Shown: positions 7,003 to 15,342 of the stretch, piece by piece
Layout: the number at the start of each line of letters is the position of its first letter
Position numbering within the stretch: position 1 is the stretch's first letter
Source: Clostridiales bacterium
GTDB lineage: Bacteria > Bacillota_A > Clostridia > Saccharofermentanales > Saccharofermentanaceae
Length of the DNA stretch: 23,749 bases
Assembly: GCA_024695545.1 (NCBI GenBank)
Contig: JAILHZ010000084.1
Coordinates: 1 to 23,749, forward strand
Direction: 5' to 3'
The notes under the pieces: model-generated
Told to the model about the DNA's origin: nothing
Databases searched by the model: none
What the model saw: the letters and a program-made list of their open reading frames with translations, nothing else
Position numbers and translations under genes: made by a program

Positions 7003-8898
7003 TTGGCACGCAAGAAGATCGGTCTTTTCATGAGTGAGATCACTCAGGTTTTCCAGACAGATTTCGGGAAAGCCATTATTGACCTTGCCTCGCTTAACGA
7101 CATGGATGTGATCATCTTTGCATCATACGGCTCCTATACTTCTCCATACGGCCGTAACCTTCTTTCCGAGATCGGCAAGAAGAACATCCTTTATCTTCCC
7201 GATTACTCCTCGTTTGATGCCATTATCGCGCTTCCCGGATCCTTTGATATCAACGGTATGGACAGAGAGTTCTACGAGCTGGTTAAGGCAAACGCCACAT
7301 GCCCCGTGATCCTGATCCAGACAGGTCATCCGGATTTCTACACGATTTCGATCGAGAACCGGGATACCATGTACCAGATGACACGTCACTTTATCGATGT
7401 TCATCACTTTACCGATATCTGCTATATGTCCGGCCCGTACATGCATAAAGACTCGCCGGATAGACTGAGAGGCTTCGTCAATGCTATGCGTGACAGCGGG
7501 CTTTCGATCGATGCCAATACGATTTTCGAAGGTAACTACTGGCGTAACCGCGGTGCAAAAGCACTGGATTTCTTCATGCAGGGTCGAATATCTTATCCGC
7601 AGGCGATCATCTGTGCGAATGACTATATGGCGCTGTCCATCTGTGAGGAACTCAAGAATCGCGGTGTTCGTGTACCTGAAGACGTCTGCGTATGCGGATT
7701 TGACGGAATCAAAGAAGGCGAAGATACCACTCCTTCTCTCACTACCGTTACGATCCGTCCTGAAAAGTACGCGGAAGCGGCTTTCCGTCTGATCAACGAT
7801 ATTAAGGAAGGAAAACATCCGGACAAGCTGATCACTCTATCTGACGTGATAAATTTCCGCGCCAGCTGCGGCTGTGGCAAACAGATCATCAGCCGGGATG
7901 TCGACCAGATCTACAGAACTATCGCCGAAGAAGAGTTCCTGCTACGCGAATCCGGAAGAATCACGGCGGATTATCAGAACACACTCGATATCGACAGTGC
8001 TTTATCCGTAGCCACATACTATTTCCATACACTCCGATGTGAGACGGGATACATCTGTTACGGTGATGAATCTGATCCAATATTCTCCTCCGAAGAACCC
8101 GAAAAACCATTTACGGATAACATGATCCTTCTACAGATCATGCATGAAGAAAACAGACGACAGGCAGAAGCCGTGAACGAGACCTTCAAGAGAAAAGATC
8201 TCCTACCGAAGGAATGCTTTGAAACAGATACTCCGGGCGTATATATCGTATATCCTCTCTTCTTCAAGAATAAAGATTACGGATATCTGGTACTTAAGCC
8301 CAACGATCAGCAATGGCCGAACTCTCTGACCTATACATATATCAGTACGCTTTCTTCCGCAATTGAGACCTGCTATCTTCAGAAGAAATTCGGTGTCATT
8401 GCCGAGATCACACGTCTCTCCCAGACAGATGAGCTCACTGGTCTTTACAACAGAAGAGGCTTTGAAAACGCGCTACAGGAGATCCTTACAAGCACTCCGG
8501 ATGAAACCGTCATCAGCATTGCAAGTATTGATATGGATAACCTCAAGACGATCAACGATATCCACGGGCATTCCGAGGGAGATTTCGCACTCTCCGAGAT
8601 TTCCAGGGTCCTTCAGTCCTGCCTGAAAGAAAACGAGTTCTGTGCCAGATTCGGCGGAGATGAATTCTGTGCCGTTCTTCTCTCTGACACTTCCGGCCGC
8701 GGCGAGGAATATGCGTCTCAGGTAAAGAGTATGCTGGAAGAGATTTCCTCCAGCTCGGGAAAGCCTTTCAAAGTCCATGCCAGCATGGGCATTTCTGAAT
8801 TAAAAGGCAGAGATACCAGTCATATCGTTACCTGCATGCAGGAAGCGGATGAGATCATGTATGCACACAAGCGTGCCTTTAAAGCCAACCGTTCATGA
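7003..8898 (+). CDS. Soluble diguanylate cyclase with LacI-type ligand-binding sensor (LacI_BP-GAF-like-GGDEF)
   Basis: The C-terminal third is a GGDEF domain: LTGLYNRRGF, then DMDNLKTINDIHGHSEGD, then RFGGDEF with the GGDEF at about residues 551-555. These are the metal- and GTP-binding motifs of an active cyclase making cyclic di-GMP. No RxxD inhibitory site precedes the GGDEF. Residues 1 to about 290 resemble the periplasmic-binding-like domain of LacI/GalR regulators, with VPEDVCVCGFDGI and TTPSLTTVTIRP as typical stretches. The helix-turn-helix is absent. The middle third looks GAF-like. There is no signal peptide or membrane segment, so the protein should sense a small molecule, probably a sugar, in the cytoplasm. 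ATG 6997 is one base from AGGAGG, whereas the in-frame TTG 7003 is seven bases away, so I prefer TTG. The stop overlaps the convergent neighbour by six bases. Confidence 0.9.
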   Translation: MARKKIGLFMSEITQVFQTDFGKAIIDLASLNDMDVIIFASYGSYTSPYGRNLLSEIGKKNILYLPDYSSFDAIIALPGSFDINGMDREFYELVKANATCPVILIQTGHPDFYTISIENRDTMYQMTRHFIDVHHFTDICYMSGPYMHKDSPDRLRGFVNAMRDSGLSIDANTIFEGNYWRNRGAKALDFFMQGRISYPQAIICANDYMALSICEELKNRGVRVPEDVCVCGFDGIKEGEDTTPSLTTVTIRPEKYAEAAFRLINDIKEGKHPDKLITLSDVINFRASCGCGKQIISRDVDQIYRTIAEEEFLLRESGRITADYQNTLDIDSALSVATYYFHTLRCETGYICYGDESDPIFSSEEPEKPFTDNMILLQIMHEENRRQAEAVNETFKRKDLLPKECFETDTPGVYIVYPLFFKNKDYGYLVLKPNDQQWPNSLTYTYISTLSSAIETCYLQKKFGVIAEITRLSQTDELTGLYNRRGFENALQEILTSTPDETVISIASIDMDNLKTINDIHGHSEGDFALSEISRVLQSCLKENEFCARFGGDEFCAVLLSDTSGRGEEYASQVKSMLEEISSSSGKPFKVHASMGISELKGRDTSHIVTCMQEADEIMYAHKRAFKANRS

Positions 8899-11235
8899 CG
8901 GCACGCCCTCTTCTCCGCTATTCTTCTTTCTTATTTTCCAGACAGTAAAAACCGTTAATCCCGCCACACTCAGAATGCTTACGGTAAGAGCAATCCCCCA
9001 GTAGACCGGAGCCTGGAAATGAACGCGGATATGTCCGTCTGTATTTTCTCCAACCAGGATACGGATACGGTTATTCTCTCCATTTTCGATATCGATAGAC
9101 TGATACTTTCCGGTATCCCCTTCCGAGTACTCCGCAACATAATGAGAATAGTTAAACAGCGGAAGATCGACATAACCTTCTGAATCAGAGGAATAAGAGA
9201 AATTGATCCGATCTCCGTCTTTAGTGTAATCGGAAACCTTCACCTCTCCGGATGAGATATAGTCGCTTCCGACATCGTGAATATCGGTATCTGACAGAAG
9301 ATACTCATGCTGCGAGCATGTTTCAGAACGGATATTGTACTCAGAATTGTAGTTCACTTTCACATAGGAAAAATACTGCAAACAACCGAATATCGTTCCG
9401 ACCACCACAGAAAATGCAATCAGCATCATCCCTGCATGTCGGGAAAAGCCTTTGTTATCCATAGTAAGCCGGATCGTCTCACAGATCAGAAGAACAATAA
9501 ATACTCCGGCAAAAGCAAGGTATCTCCACGGGAACTGGATACTTGCCGGAAGAAGGTTCAGGATAGGGATCTTCGTAATTACTCCCCACGGGAAGTACTT
9601 CGTGCATAAGAAAAGCATGATCACAGTCAGGATCAGGTATCTGTAGAAATCACCGAACCCGTAGGATGAGCCTTCGGCTTCTTTATCAGTGCTTTTCCCG
9701 GATCTCAATATCTTCGGCAGGACAAACTGCGATGCCACTAAAAGTAATGCAAGAACATAGAGCGCGCCGAGGAAAAAGTAATTCAGTTTTCCGGATTCAT
9801 GATAGAACGAATTAAACGCCAGGCCGCTCTTACTGATCATGGCATAGTCGTTTTCTTCCATAACTCTCAGCTTGTTTCCGGATACCATATCAATAAACGG
9901 AACAATAAAAGACAGATTCACAAGAAGAACCGCACAGGCGGAAATCACAATGGAACGGATGCGTGCGGCGACAAATGTCCTTCTGAAATCGATGAGCATG
10001 TACACCACGAGAACTGAAAGAAGCATCGCCATCGATCCTGTGTGCGTATTTACGACTCCGGTAAAACCGACCACAAACATCCAAGTCGATTTCAGATACT
10101 GATCCTTATACAGCAGATAAACCGCTAAGGCGATAAACGGCAGAAAAGCAATCGCGCAATACTCACCGACAGCCGCCCGGTGATAGATATCAGTGATCCT
10201 GTATATCAGAAATACATATACGACACTTCCCGCTATTGCCGGTCTTCTGCCGAACATCCTGCTGAAACAATAGTACGCGGAGGCCGCAGTTAATCCATTC
10301 ACAAACAGGACGAAAAGCCGGTAACAAAGATTCATGCTCAATCCTGCTGCGCTTGCGAGAGCAGGAATATAAAGGAGCAGATCCCCATAGCATGCGCCGA
10401 CAATATAACCATAACCGTTATACCAGTTTCTCTGAAGCTTGACCCAAGGAACGCCATGCGTGAAGCCGTCTCTGATGCCAAATACCCTAAGGATATGGAA
10501 CGGCAGATCATCTGCGCAGCGGAGATAGGAAGACGGAATCAGAACAGGCAGTGAAGCAAATATCGCAGCTCCCATCAGAATAATGTAGTGTTTTCTTCTC
10601 TCCGGATAACAGATAAAAAGATAAAGTATCAGATCAAATACCGCGCAGAAGAATGCCCAGATCAGCGCAGAGGCAACAAGGCGGACAGTCATCGGAGCTG
10701 ATACAGATACCTCATTAACTTCCACTTGAAGTACTGAAAATCCTTCAGTCTCATCACAGGTAAAGCACAGCATCAGATCATCCACCTGTGACGGAAGAGT
10801 AAATCCGAAACTGAGGCTGTTAGACCGGTAATCCGGTCTTACCGCCTGATCCGCATTCTCAACACTATTCTGGGACAGAGACTTCGAGTAAAGGAAGACG
10901 AGATTGACATTCTCATGACAGGTGTACCTTACAGAAACCACATAGTTCCCGGCAGGAAGTGAAAAAGGTCTGGTAACAGCCTTGACCGACTCACCGCTCA
11001 AAGTAAATAGCGATGAACCGTCAGATGTCAAAGGCACTGCGCCGTCTAACGAGAGGTTATCTTCCGAAGACTTCAAATGAATGAAATCAGAAGATTGGAA
11101 CGTACGGAAAAGCAGATTCTTCTGATCGTCTGAAGATGAAAACAGCGCAAGACAAACAATCAAAACAACCAGCATCAGCAGTTCCAAAGAAAGGGTGCCA
11201 ATTATCAGTTTTTTCGTCAAACGCTGTCTTCTCAT
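8893..11235 (-). CDS. Large polytopic membrane protein, PTPS-related / GT-C glycosyltransferase-like
   Basis: The 780-residue protein has an N-terminal membrane helix (about 10-32) and an outer beta-rich domain (about 40-180). About ten further hydrophobic segments follow, then a second outer loop region (about 620-750), a last helix and a basic tail. After the second helix comes a DDLPFH motif (242-247) and then NWYNGYGYIVGACYGDLLLY, a layout seen in the 6-pyruvoyl-tetrahydropterin-synthase-related membrane family. That family has the look of GT-C lipid-linked glycosyltransferases, with acidic residues in the first outer loop. The family name does not imply pterin synthesis. A role in cell-surface glycosylation is inference. 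The ATG has no strong ribosome binding site but lies 17 bases after the DUF711 stop, so translation may be coupled. It is the last gene of the long minus-strand run. Confidence 0.8.
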   Translation of the reverse strand: MRRQRLTKKLIIGTLSLELLMLVVLIVCLALFSSSDDQKNLLFRTFQSSDFIHLKSSEDNLSLDGAVPLTSDGSSLFTLSGESVKAVTRPFSLPAGNYVVSVRYTCHENVNLVFLYSKSLSQNSVENADQAVRPDYRSNSLSFGFTLPSQVDDLMLCFTCDETEGFSVLQVEVNEVSVSAPMTVRLVASALIWAFFCAVFDLILYLFICYPERRKHYIILMGAAIFASLPVLIPSSYLRCADDLPFHILRVFGIRDGFTHGVPWVKLQRNWYNGYGYIVGACYGDLLLYIPALASAAGLSMNLCYRLFVLFVNGLTAASAYYCFSRMFGRRPAIAGSVVYVFLIYRITDIYHRAAVGEYCAIAFLPFIALAVYLLYKDQYLKSTWMFVVGFTGVVNTHTGSMAMLLSVLVVYMLIDFRRTFVAARIRSIVISACAVLLVNLSFIVPFIDMVSGNKLRVMEENDYAMISKSGLAFNSFYHESGKLNYFFLGALYVLALLLVASQFVLPKILRSGKSTDKEAEGSSYGFGDFYRYLILTVIMLFLCTKYFPWGVITKIPILNLLPASIQFPWRYLAFAGVFIVLLICETIRLTMDNKGFSRHAGMMLIAFSVVVGTIFGCLQYFSYVKVNYNSEYNIRSETCSQHEYLLSDTDIHDVGSDYISSGEVKVSDYTKDGDRINFSYSSDSEGYVDLPLFNYSHYVAEYSEGDTGKYQSIDIENGENNRIRILVGENTDGHIRVHFQAPVYWGIALTVSILSVAGLTVFTVWKIRKKNSGEEGVPS

Positions 11236-11252
11236 TTCAGAAACAAATCAGA

Positions 11253-12611
11253 TCAGTTACGCATACTGTGGATCGGCGCCGGAATACGTCCTCCTCTGGA
11301 GATGAACGCCTCCGACGAAGCTGTATTTACTTCCATGATCGGTGCATATCCGAGCAGTCCGCCGAACTCGACCTGATCTCCGACCTTTTTGCCTGGAACA
11401 GGAATTACACGTACCGCCGTAGTCTTATTGTTAAATGTACCGAGTGCCATTTCATCCGCAATGATACCGGAGATCGTGGATGCCGGAGTATCACCCGGGA
11501 TCGCGATCATATCCAGACCTACGGAGCAGACACATGTCATCGCTTCGAGTTTCTCAAGGCGCAGGAAGCCTTTCTCTGCAACCTCGATCATACCTTCGTC
11601 CTCGGATACCGGGATAAAAGCACCGGAAAGTCCGCCGACAAAGGAACTTGCCATGGTTCCGCCCTTCTTGACGGCATCGTTCAGCATCGCAAGTGCCGCT
11701 GTCGTTCCCCATGCACCGCAGTGCTCAAGACCGAATTCTTCGAGGATACGGCCGACCGAGTCACCGACAGCCGGTGTCGGAGCAAGAGAAAGGTCGATAA
11801 TTCCGAACGGAACATTGAGTCTCTGGGATGCTTCGCGTGCAACCAGTTCACCTACTCGGGTGATCTTAAAGGCTGCCTTCTTGATCGTCTCGGCAACAAC
11901 ACCAAGGTCTTCTCCCTTAACTGTCTCAAGAGCCGCCTTGATAACACCGGGACCGGAAATGCCGACGTTAATAACACATTCCGGTTCGCCGGGTCCTAAG
12001 AAAGCACCGGCCATGAACGGGTTATCTTCCGGAGCATTGGCAAATACGACGAGTTTCGCACATCCGAGCGCATCTCTGTCTTTCGTCGACTCTGCAGTCT
12101 GCTTAATGATCTCACCCATATCGCGGACCGCATCCATGTTAATACCGGAACGCGTGGACGCAAGGTTGATAGAAGAACATACATTATCCGTAACGGAAAG
12201 TGCCTCAGGGATCGAATCGATCAGACGCTTGTCGGAAATCGTATATCCCTTCTGAACCATCGCGGAGAATCCTCCGATAAAGTTTACGCCGCACTCCTTT
12301 GCCGCACGGTCGAGGGTCTTTGCGAACATGGTGTAATCCTTAGCTCCGGATGCTGCCGCCACGATAGAAATAGGAGTTACGGAGATACGCTTATTGACGA
12401 TCGGTACTCTGTACTTCTCAGTGATCTCCTCACCGACTTTTACGAGATCCTTCGCATAACGCGTGATCTTGTCGTAGATCTTCTGACAGGACTTCTCCGG
12501 CGTATCCGCAGCACAGTCCATAAGACTGATACCCATGGTAATGGTTCTTACATCCAGATGCTGCTCCTGGAACATCCGGACGGTCTCTAATACTTCAAAA
12601 TCTGTGATCAT
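11253..12611 (-). CDS. DUF711 / UPF0210 family protein (PFL-like)
   Basis: The 452-residue protein matches the UPF0210 (DUF711) family in length and in motifs such as [40 protein letters not shown] and [19 protein letters not shown]. The family has a pyruvate-formate-lyase-like barrel fold, and no reaction is established for it. I see no glycyl-radical consensus, so it is not itself a PFL enzyme. It almost always follows a small ACT-domain gene, as here with a 29-base gap, which suggests that the ACT protein regulates or binds it. The start ATG 12611 has only a weak AGG upstream. Product identity at family level is secure; the function is unknown. Confidence 0.93.
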   Translation of the reverse strand: MITDFEVLETVRMFQEQHLDVRTITMGISLMDCAADTPEKSCQKIYDKITRYAKDLVKVGEEITEKYRVPIVNKRISVTPISIVAAASGAKDYTMFAKTLDRAAKECGVNFIGGFSAMVQKGYTISDKRLIDSIPEALSVTDNVCSSINLASTRSGINMDAVRDMGEIIKQTAESTKDRDALGCAKLVVFANAPEDNPFMAGAFLGPGEPECVINVGISGPGVIKAALETVKGEDLGVVAETIKKAAFKITRVGELVAREASQRLNVPFGIIDLSLAPTPAVGDSVGRILEEFGLEHCGAWGTTAALAMLNDAVKKGGTMASSFVGGLSGAFIPVSEDEGMIEVAEKGFLRLEKLEAMTCVCSVGLDMIAIPGDTPASTISGIIADEMALGTFNNKTTAVRVIPVPGKKVGDQVEFGGLLGYAPIMEVNTASSEAFISRGGRIPAPIHSMRN

Positions 12612-12640
12612 ATATCAAACTACCTGCTTATCTTCTGGAA

Positions 12641-12931
12641 TCAAATACGGTGCATCGCATAGAAAAGGTCAGTATGCTGAATGCGGATAGATACGCCGAT
12701 CTCCTCACCGACTTTGTCGAGTTTCTCGGACAGTGCTTTCATATCGGACTTCGCGGCCTTGAGGTCAACGAGCATGATCATGGTAAAGATATCGTCCAGG
12801 ATCGTCTGAGTGATATCGTTGATATTCACGCCCTCATCCGCGAGAAGCGCCGAGATCTTCGCGATGATGCCGACTGCATCACATCCGACGACGGTAATAA
12901 CTGCCTTATTCTTATCTTTTTCTGTGCTCAT
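12641..12931 (-). CDS. ACT-domain protein (UPF0237 family)
   Basis: This 96-residue protein is essentially a single ACT domain: AVITVVGCDAVGIIAKISALL followed by VNINDITQTI and a second beta-alpha-beta unit with FTMIMLVDL. ACT domains bind amino acids or similar small ligands and act as regulatory modules, usually as dimers. The UPF0237 family is the standard neighbour of UPF0210/DUF711 genes. The ATG is preceded by AAAGGAGA at ideal spacing. It lies 18 bases after the MBL-fold gene. The ligand cannot be read from the sequence. Confidence 0.93.
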   Translation of the reverse strand: MSTEKDKNKAVITVVGCDAVGIIAKISALLADEGVNINDITQTILDDIFTMIMLVDLKAAKSDMKALSEKLDKVGEEIGVSIRIQHTDLFYAMHRI

Positions 12932-12949
12932 ATGTGTTTCTCCTTTGAT

Positions 12950-13684
12950 TTATATACGATATGTTTTATTGATCTGGGCCAGTTCGAAGTCCCAGTCTCC
13001 GCAGGCTCTCGCCTCGAGTTCCACGTCTTCTCTGTCATAGAACGGAACCAGATGCGAAAGGATCGTCTTCTTGATTCGAAGTGCCTTGGCACAGGAATAA
13101 CACTCTTTCGGAGTCAGGTGAAGCATATTCGGACGTCTTGCCGACTCAATCTCACCACAATCCATGATCGCCAGATCAGCGTCATCGAGATAACCGGCAA
13201 AGAGCGTATCCACAGAAGCATCCGCAGTATAGACGAATACTTTTCCTTCGTGTTCAACGCGGATTCCGTAGCATTCAACCGGATGGTTAGTACGGAAGAA
13301 CTTCGCTTTCGCACCAAAGAGCGGAAGCTCGGACTCATGTCCGATATATCCGATCTTATATCCCCAGTCATTCGTAAGAGAATGGATCACACCTTCCGGT
13401 GTCTTCGGCGCAAAAATCGGAACATTCCGGAATTCCATTCCGTGCTTGGCATTCATATCGATCGCATAGCGCATCACCATCAGATCACTATAGTGGTCGG
13501 CATGCAGATGGGAGATAAGAATGGCATCAAGGCCGTTCAAAGGCACATGAAGCTGAAGATTGGAGAAAACGCCGCTTCCGCAATCGATCAGTACTTTCTT
13601 ATCGTTGATCGTTAAAAGATAACCGGATGCTGCCTGACCGGGGCCCGGATAGCCGCCGCTGCAGCCTAAAATCGTAACTTCCAT
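12950..13684 (-). CDS. MBL-fold metal-dependent hydrolase
   Basis: The 244-residue protein carries the metallo-beta-lactamase-fold metal motif SHLHADH (H59, H61, D63, H64). Later ligands are H134, D155 and H211, so a complete binuclear metal site is present. The N-terminal ILGCSGGYPGPGQAASGYLL and the length resemble the RNase Z/YhfI-like branch of the fold, which includes RNA nucleases and phosphodiesterases, rather than antibiotic-degrading beta-lactamases. No signal peptide is seen, so it is cytoplasmic. It lacks the extended exosite of true RNase Z. The substrate is unknown. The 49-base gap in front of it, the largest in this gene run, holds a hairpin that may hide its ribosome binding site. 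Confidence 0.88.
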   Translation of the reverse strand: MEVTILGCSGGYPGPGQAASGYLLTINDKKVLIDCGSGVFSNLQLHVPLNGLDAILISHLHADHYSDLMVMRYAIDMNAKHGMEFRNVPIFAPKTPEGVIHSLTNDWGYKIGYIGHESELPLFGAKAKFFRTNHPVECYGIRVEHEGKVFVYTADASVDTLFAGYLDDADLAIMDCGEIESARRPNMLHLTPKECYSCAKALRIKKTILSHLVPFYDREDVELEARACGDWDFELAQINKTYRI

Positions 13685-13688
13685 AGCA

Positions 13689-13717
13689 TTGTGTCCTTAT
13701 CTCCGAGATTGACACAA
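13689..13717 (-). promoter_or_regulatory. Interrupted hairpin over the ribosome binding site of the MBL-fold gene
   Basis: TTGTGTC (13689-13695) and GACACAA (13711-13717) are a perfect seven-base inverted repeat, and ATCT/AGAT inside it form a second short stem around CCG. In the minus-strand RNA the 3' arm carries the AAGGA ribosome binding site, so folding would reduce translation. It could instead be a DNA operator. A weak possible promoter, TTGCAT-16-TATATG, lies just upstream, partly inside the preceding gene. Confidence 0.4.
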
Positions 13718-13733
13718 CTATTTTACCATATAC

Positions 13734-15341
13734 TCAGGAAAATAGCTTATGCAAAAGCACTTCCGCCTGCCGTATGCCGTCGATGGCAGAGCTCATGATG
13801 CCGCCGGCATATCCGGCTCCTTCTCCGGTCGGGTAAATGCCCGAAACAGCAAGGCTCTCACCGTTTTCATCCCGTCGTATACGTACCGGCGACGAACTTC
13901 TCGTCTCCACCGCCGTGATGACCGCGTCAGGATCATCAAACCCGCGGATCTTCTTATCCAGAAGCGCAAGTCCCTCATCAAGGGTCTTAGCAACTGCTTC
14001 CGGAAGGACTTCCCAGAGATCAGCCATGGTCACTCCCGGCATATACGAAGGCCGGATCCTTCCCCATTCCGTGGTCTTCCTGTGCGCATGAAAGTCAGAG
14101 ACCTTCTGCGCAGGAGCATAATATCCGCCGCAGCCTTTTTCAAAGGCCAGTTTTTCTAATCTCTGCTGGAACCTGATCCCCGCGTCCCAGTCCCCGCTTC
14201 CGAAATCCGCGCAGTCCACGCCGACAAGCATCGCCGAGTTGGCATTATCGCGGGAACGGGCATATTCGCTCATACCATTGGTGACGACCCCGTTCTCTTC
14301 GGAAGATCCGCATACGACCTCTCCTCCCGGGCACATGCAGAACGAATACAGTTTCCTGCCTGTAGAGGTTGCCGTAACGACCTTATAATTTGCCGGATGC
14401 AGGATCTCGCTCTCAAAGCACTCCCCGAACTGGGAACGGTCGATCTCTTTCTGGAGATGTTCGATCCTGACGCCTACCGCGAAGGGCTTCTGCTCAAGAT
14501 TTACTCCACGCTCGGAAAGCATGTAGAAGGTATCTCTCGCGCTGTGTCCGATCGCCAGCACCAGCGCATCACAGGGGATCACGACCGGATCATCACCGTG
14601 ATAAGACGACACATGTGTGACCGACTTCAGCTTCCCGTCCTCTACGCAGATATCACTGAGTTTCCTTTCGAAAAGCACCTGTACCCCGGAAGCCCGGAGA
14701 TCCTCACGCATATTCCGGATGACTTTTCGAAGATAATCCGTTCCGATATGTGGATGCGCATCATAAAGAATCGTTTTCGGCGCACCGTACTTCACAAAGG
14801 TGGAAAGAACGAGATTTCTCCTCGGGTCGGAAACTCCGCTGAAGAGTTTTCCGTCGGAAAAAGTACCTGCACCTCCCTCGCCGAACTGCACGTTCGAACA
14901 GATATCCAGCACGCTCTCTTCTTTGAGGCGCTTGATGTCAGCCGTTCTCGTATCGACATCCCTGCCGCGTTCCAGAAGGATCGGCTTAAGTCCTGCTTCT
15001 GCAAGCGTTGCCGCCGCAAAGAGCCCTGCCGGGCCACATCCACAGACAACGACTCTTTTCTTTCCGATTTCCGGTCCGATCCGGAAATCAAGAAGCGCAG
15101 GATCTTCTATTTCCTGTCGGAAATCCTCATCCTGAAATCTCGCCTGCACCACTATACGGATATCGTCCTTATGCCGCGCATCGATCGATTTTTTCAGGAA
15201 ACGGCAGTATTTCGGAAGTCTCTTATGGGACTTCTTTTCAAAATACGCACGGACATCCCGGTCATCCGTATACGGTGACCGTATCTTCGGGAAATTCTCA
15301 TATACTTTGAGTGGAATCGCAAGGCGGAAATCTGTCTGCAT
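13734..15341 (-). CDS. FAD-dependent oxidoreductase, COG2509-type
   Basis: The 535-residue protein has an N-terminal domain of about 90 residues. A Rossmann FAD-binding motif VVVCGCGPAGLFAAATLAEAG follows, with GxGxxG at 101-106. Next come FGEGGAGTFSDGKL and a C-terminal flavin-contacting stretch YPTGEGAGYAGGI. This is the layout of the uncharacterised FAD-dependent dehydrogenase family COG2509, common in Clostridia. It probably carries out a cytoplasmic redox reaction with NAD(P)H, but the substrate is not known. Cysteines in FCMCPGG are typical of the family and may matter for catalysis. It starts one base after the stop of the BaiN-like gene, so the two flavoproteins are translated together. 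Confidence 0.9.
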   Translation of the reverse strand: MQTDFRLAIPLKVYENFPKIRSPYTDDRDVRAYFEKKSHKRLPKYCRFLKKSIDARHKDDIRIVVQARFQDEDFRQEIEDPALLDFRIGPEIGKKRVVVCGCGPAGLFAAATLAEAGLKPILLERGRDVDTRTADIKRLKEESVLDICSNVQFGEGGAGTFSDGKLFSGVSDPRRNLVLSTFVKYGAPKTILYDAHPHIGTDYLRKVIRNMREDLRASGVQVLFERKLSDICVEDGKLKSVTHVSSYHGDDPVVIPCDALVLAIGHSARDTFYMLSERGVNLEQKPFAVGVRIEHLQKEIDRSQFGECFESEILHPANYKVVTATSTGRKLYSFCMCPGGEVVCGSSEENGVVTNGMSEYARSRDNANSAMLVGVDCADFGSGDWDAGIRFQQRLEKLAFEKGCGGYYAPAQKVSDFHAHRKTTEWGRIRPSYMPGVTMADLWEVLPEAVAKTLDEGLALLDKKIRGFDDPDAVITAVETRSSSPVRIRRDENGESLAVSGIYPTGEGAGYAGGIMSSAIDGIRQAEVLLHKLFS

Positions 15342-15342
15342 C

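Noticed and set aside
8893..11235. Pterin (6-pyruvoyl-tetrahydropterin) synthesis
   Set aside because: The family name is historical; the protein is a polytopic membrane protein with no pterin-synthase fold.
11389..12255. Open frame of 288 codons on the plus strand
   Set aside because: It is antisense to the DUF711 gene, and its Ser/Pro/Ala/Arg-rich translation is typical of a shadow frame.
12650..13615. Open frame of 321 codons on the plus strand
   Set aside because: It is antisense to the ACT and MBL-fold genes, crosses their junction and resembles no family.
12950..13684. Antibiotic-hydrolysing metallo-beta-lactamase
   Set aside because: It has no signal peptide and its motifs fit the RNase Z/YhfI-like branch of the fold.
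14397..15278. Open frame of 293 codons on the plus strand
   Set aside because: It is antisense to the COG2509-type flavoprotein gene, which has clear FAD motifs.
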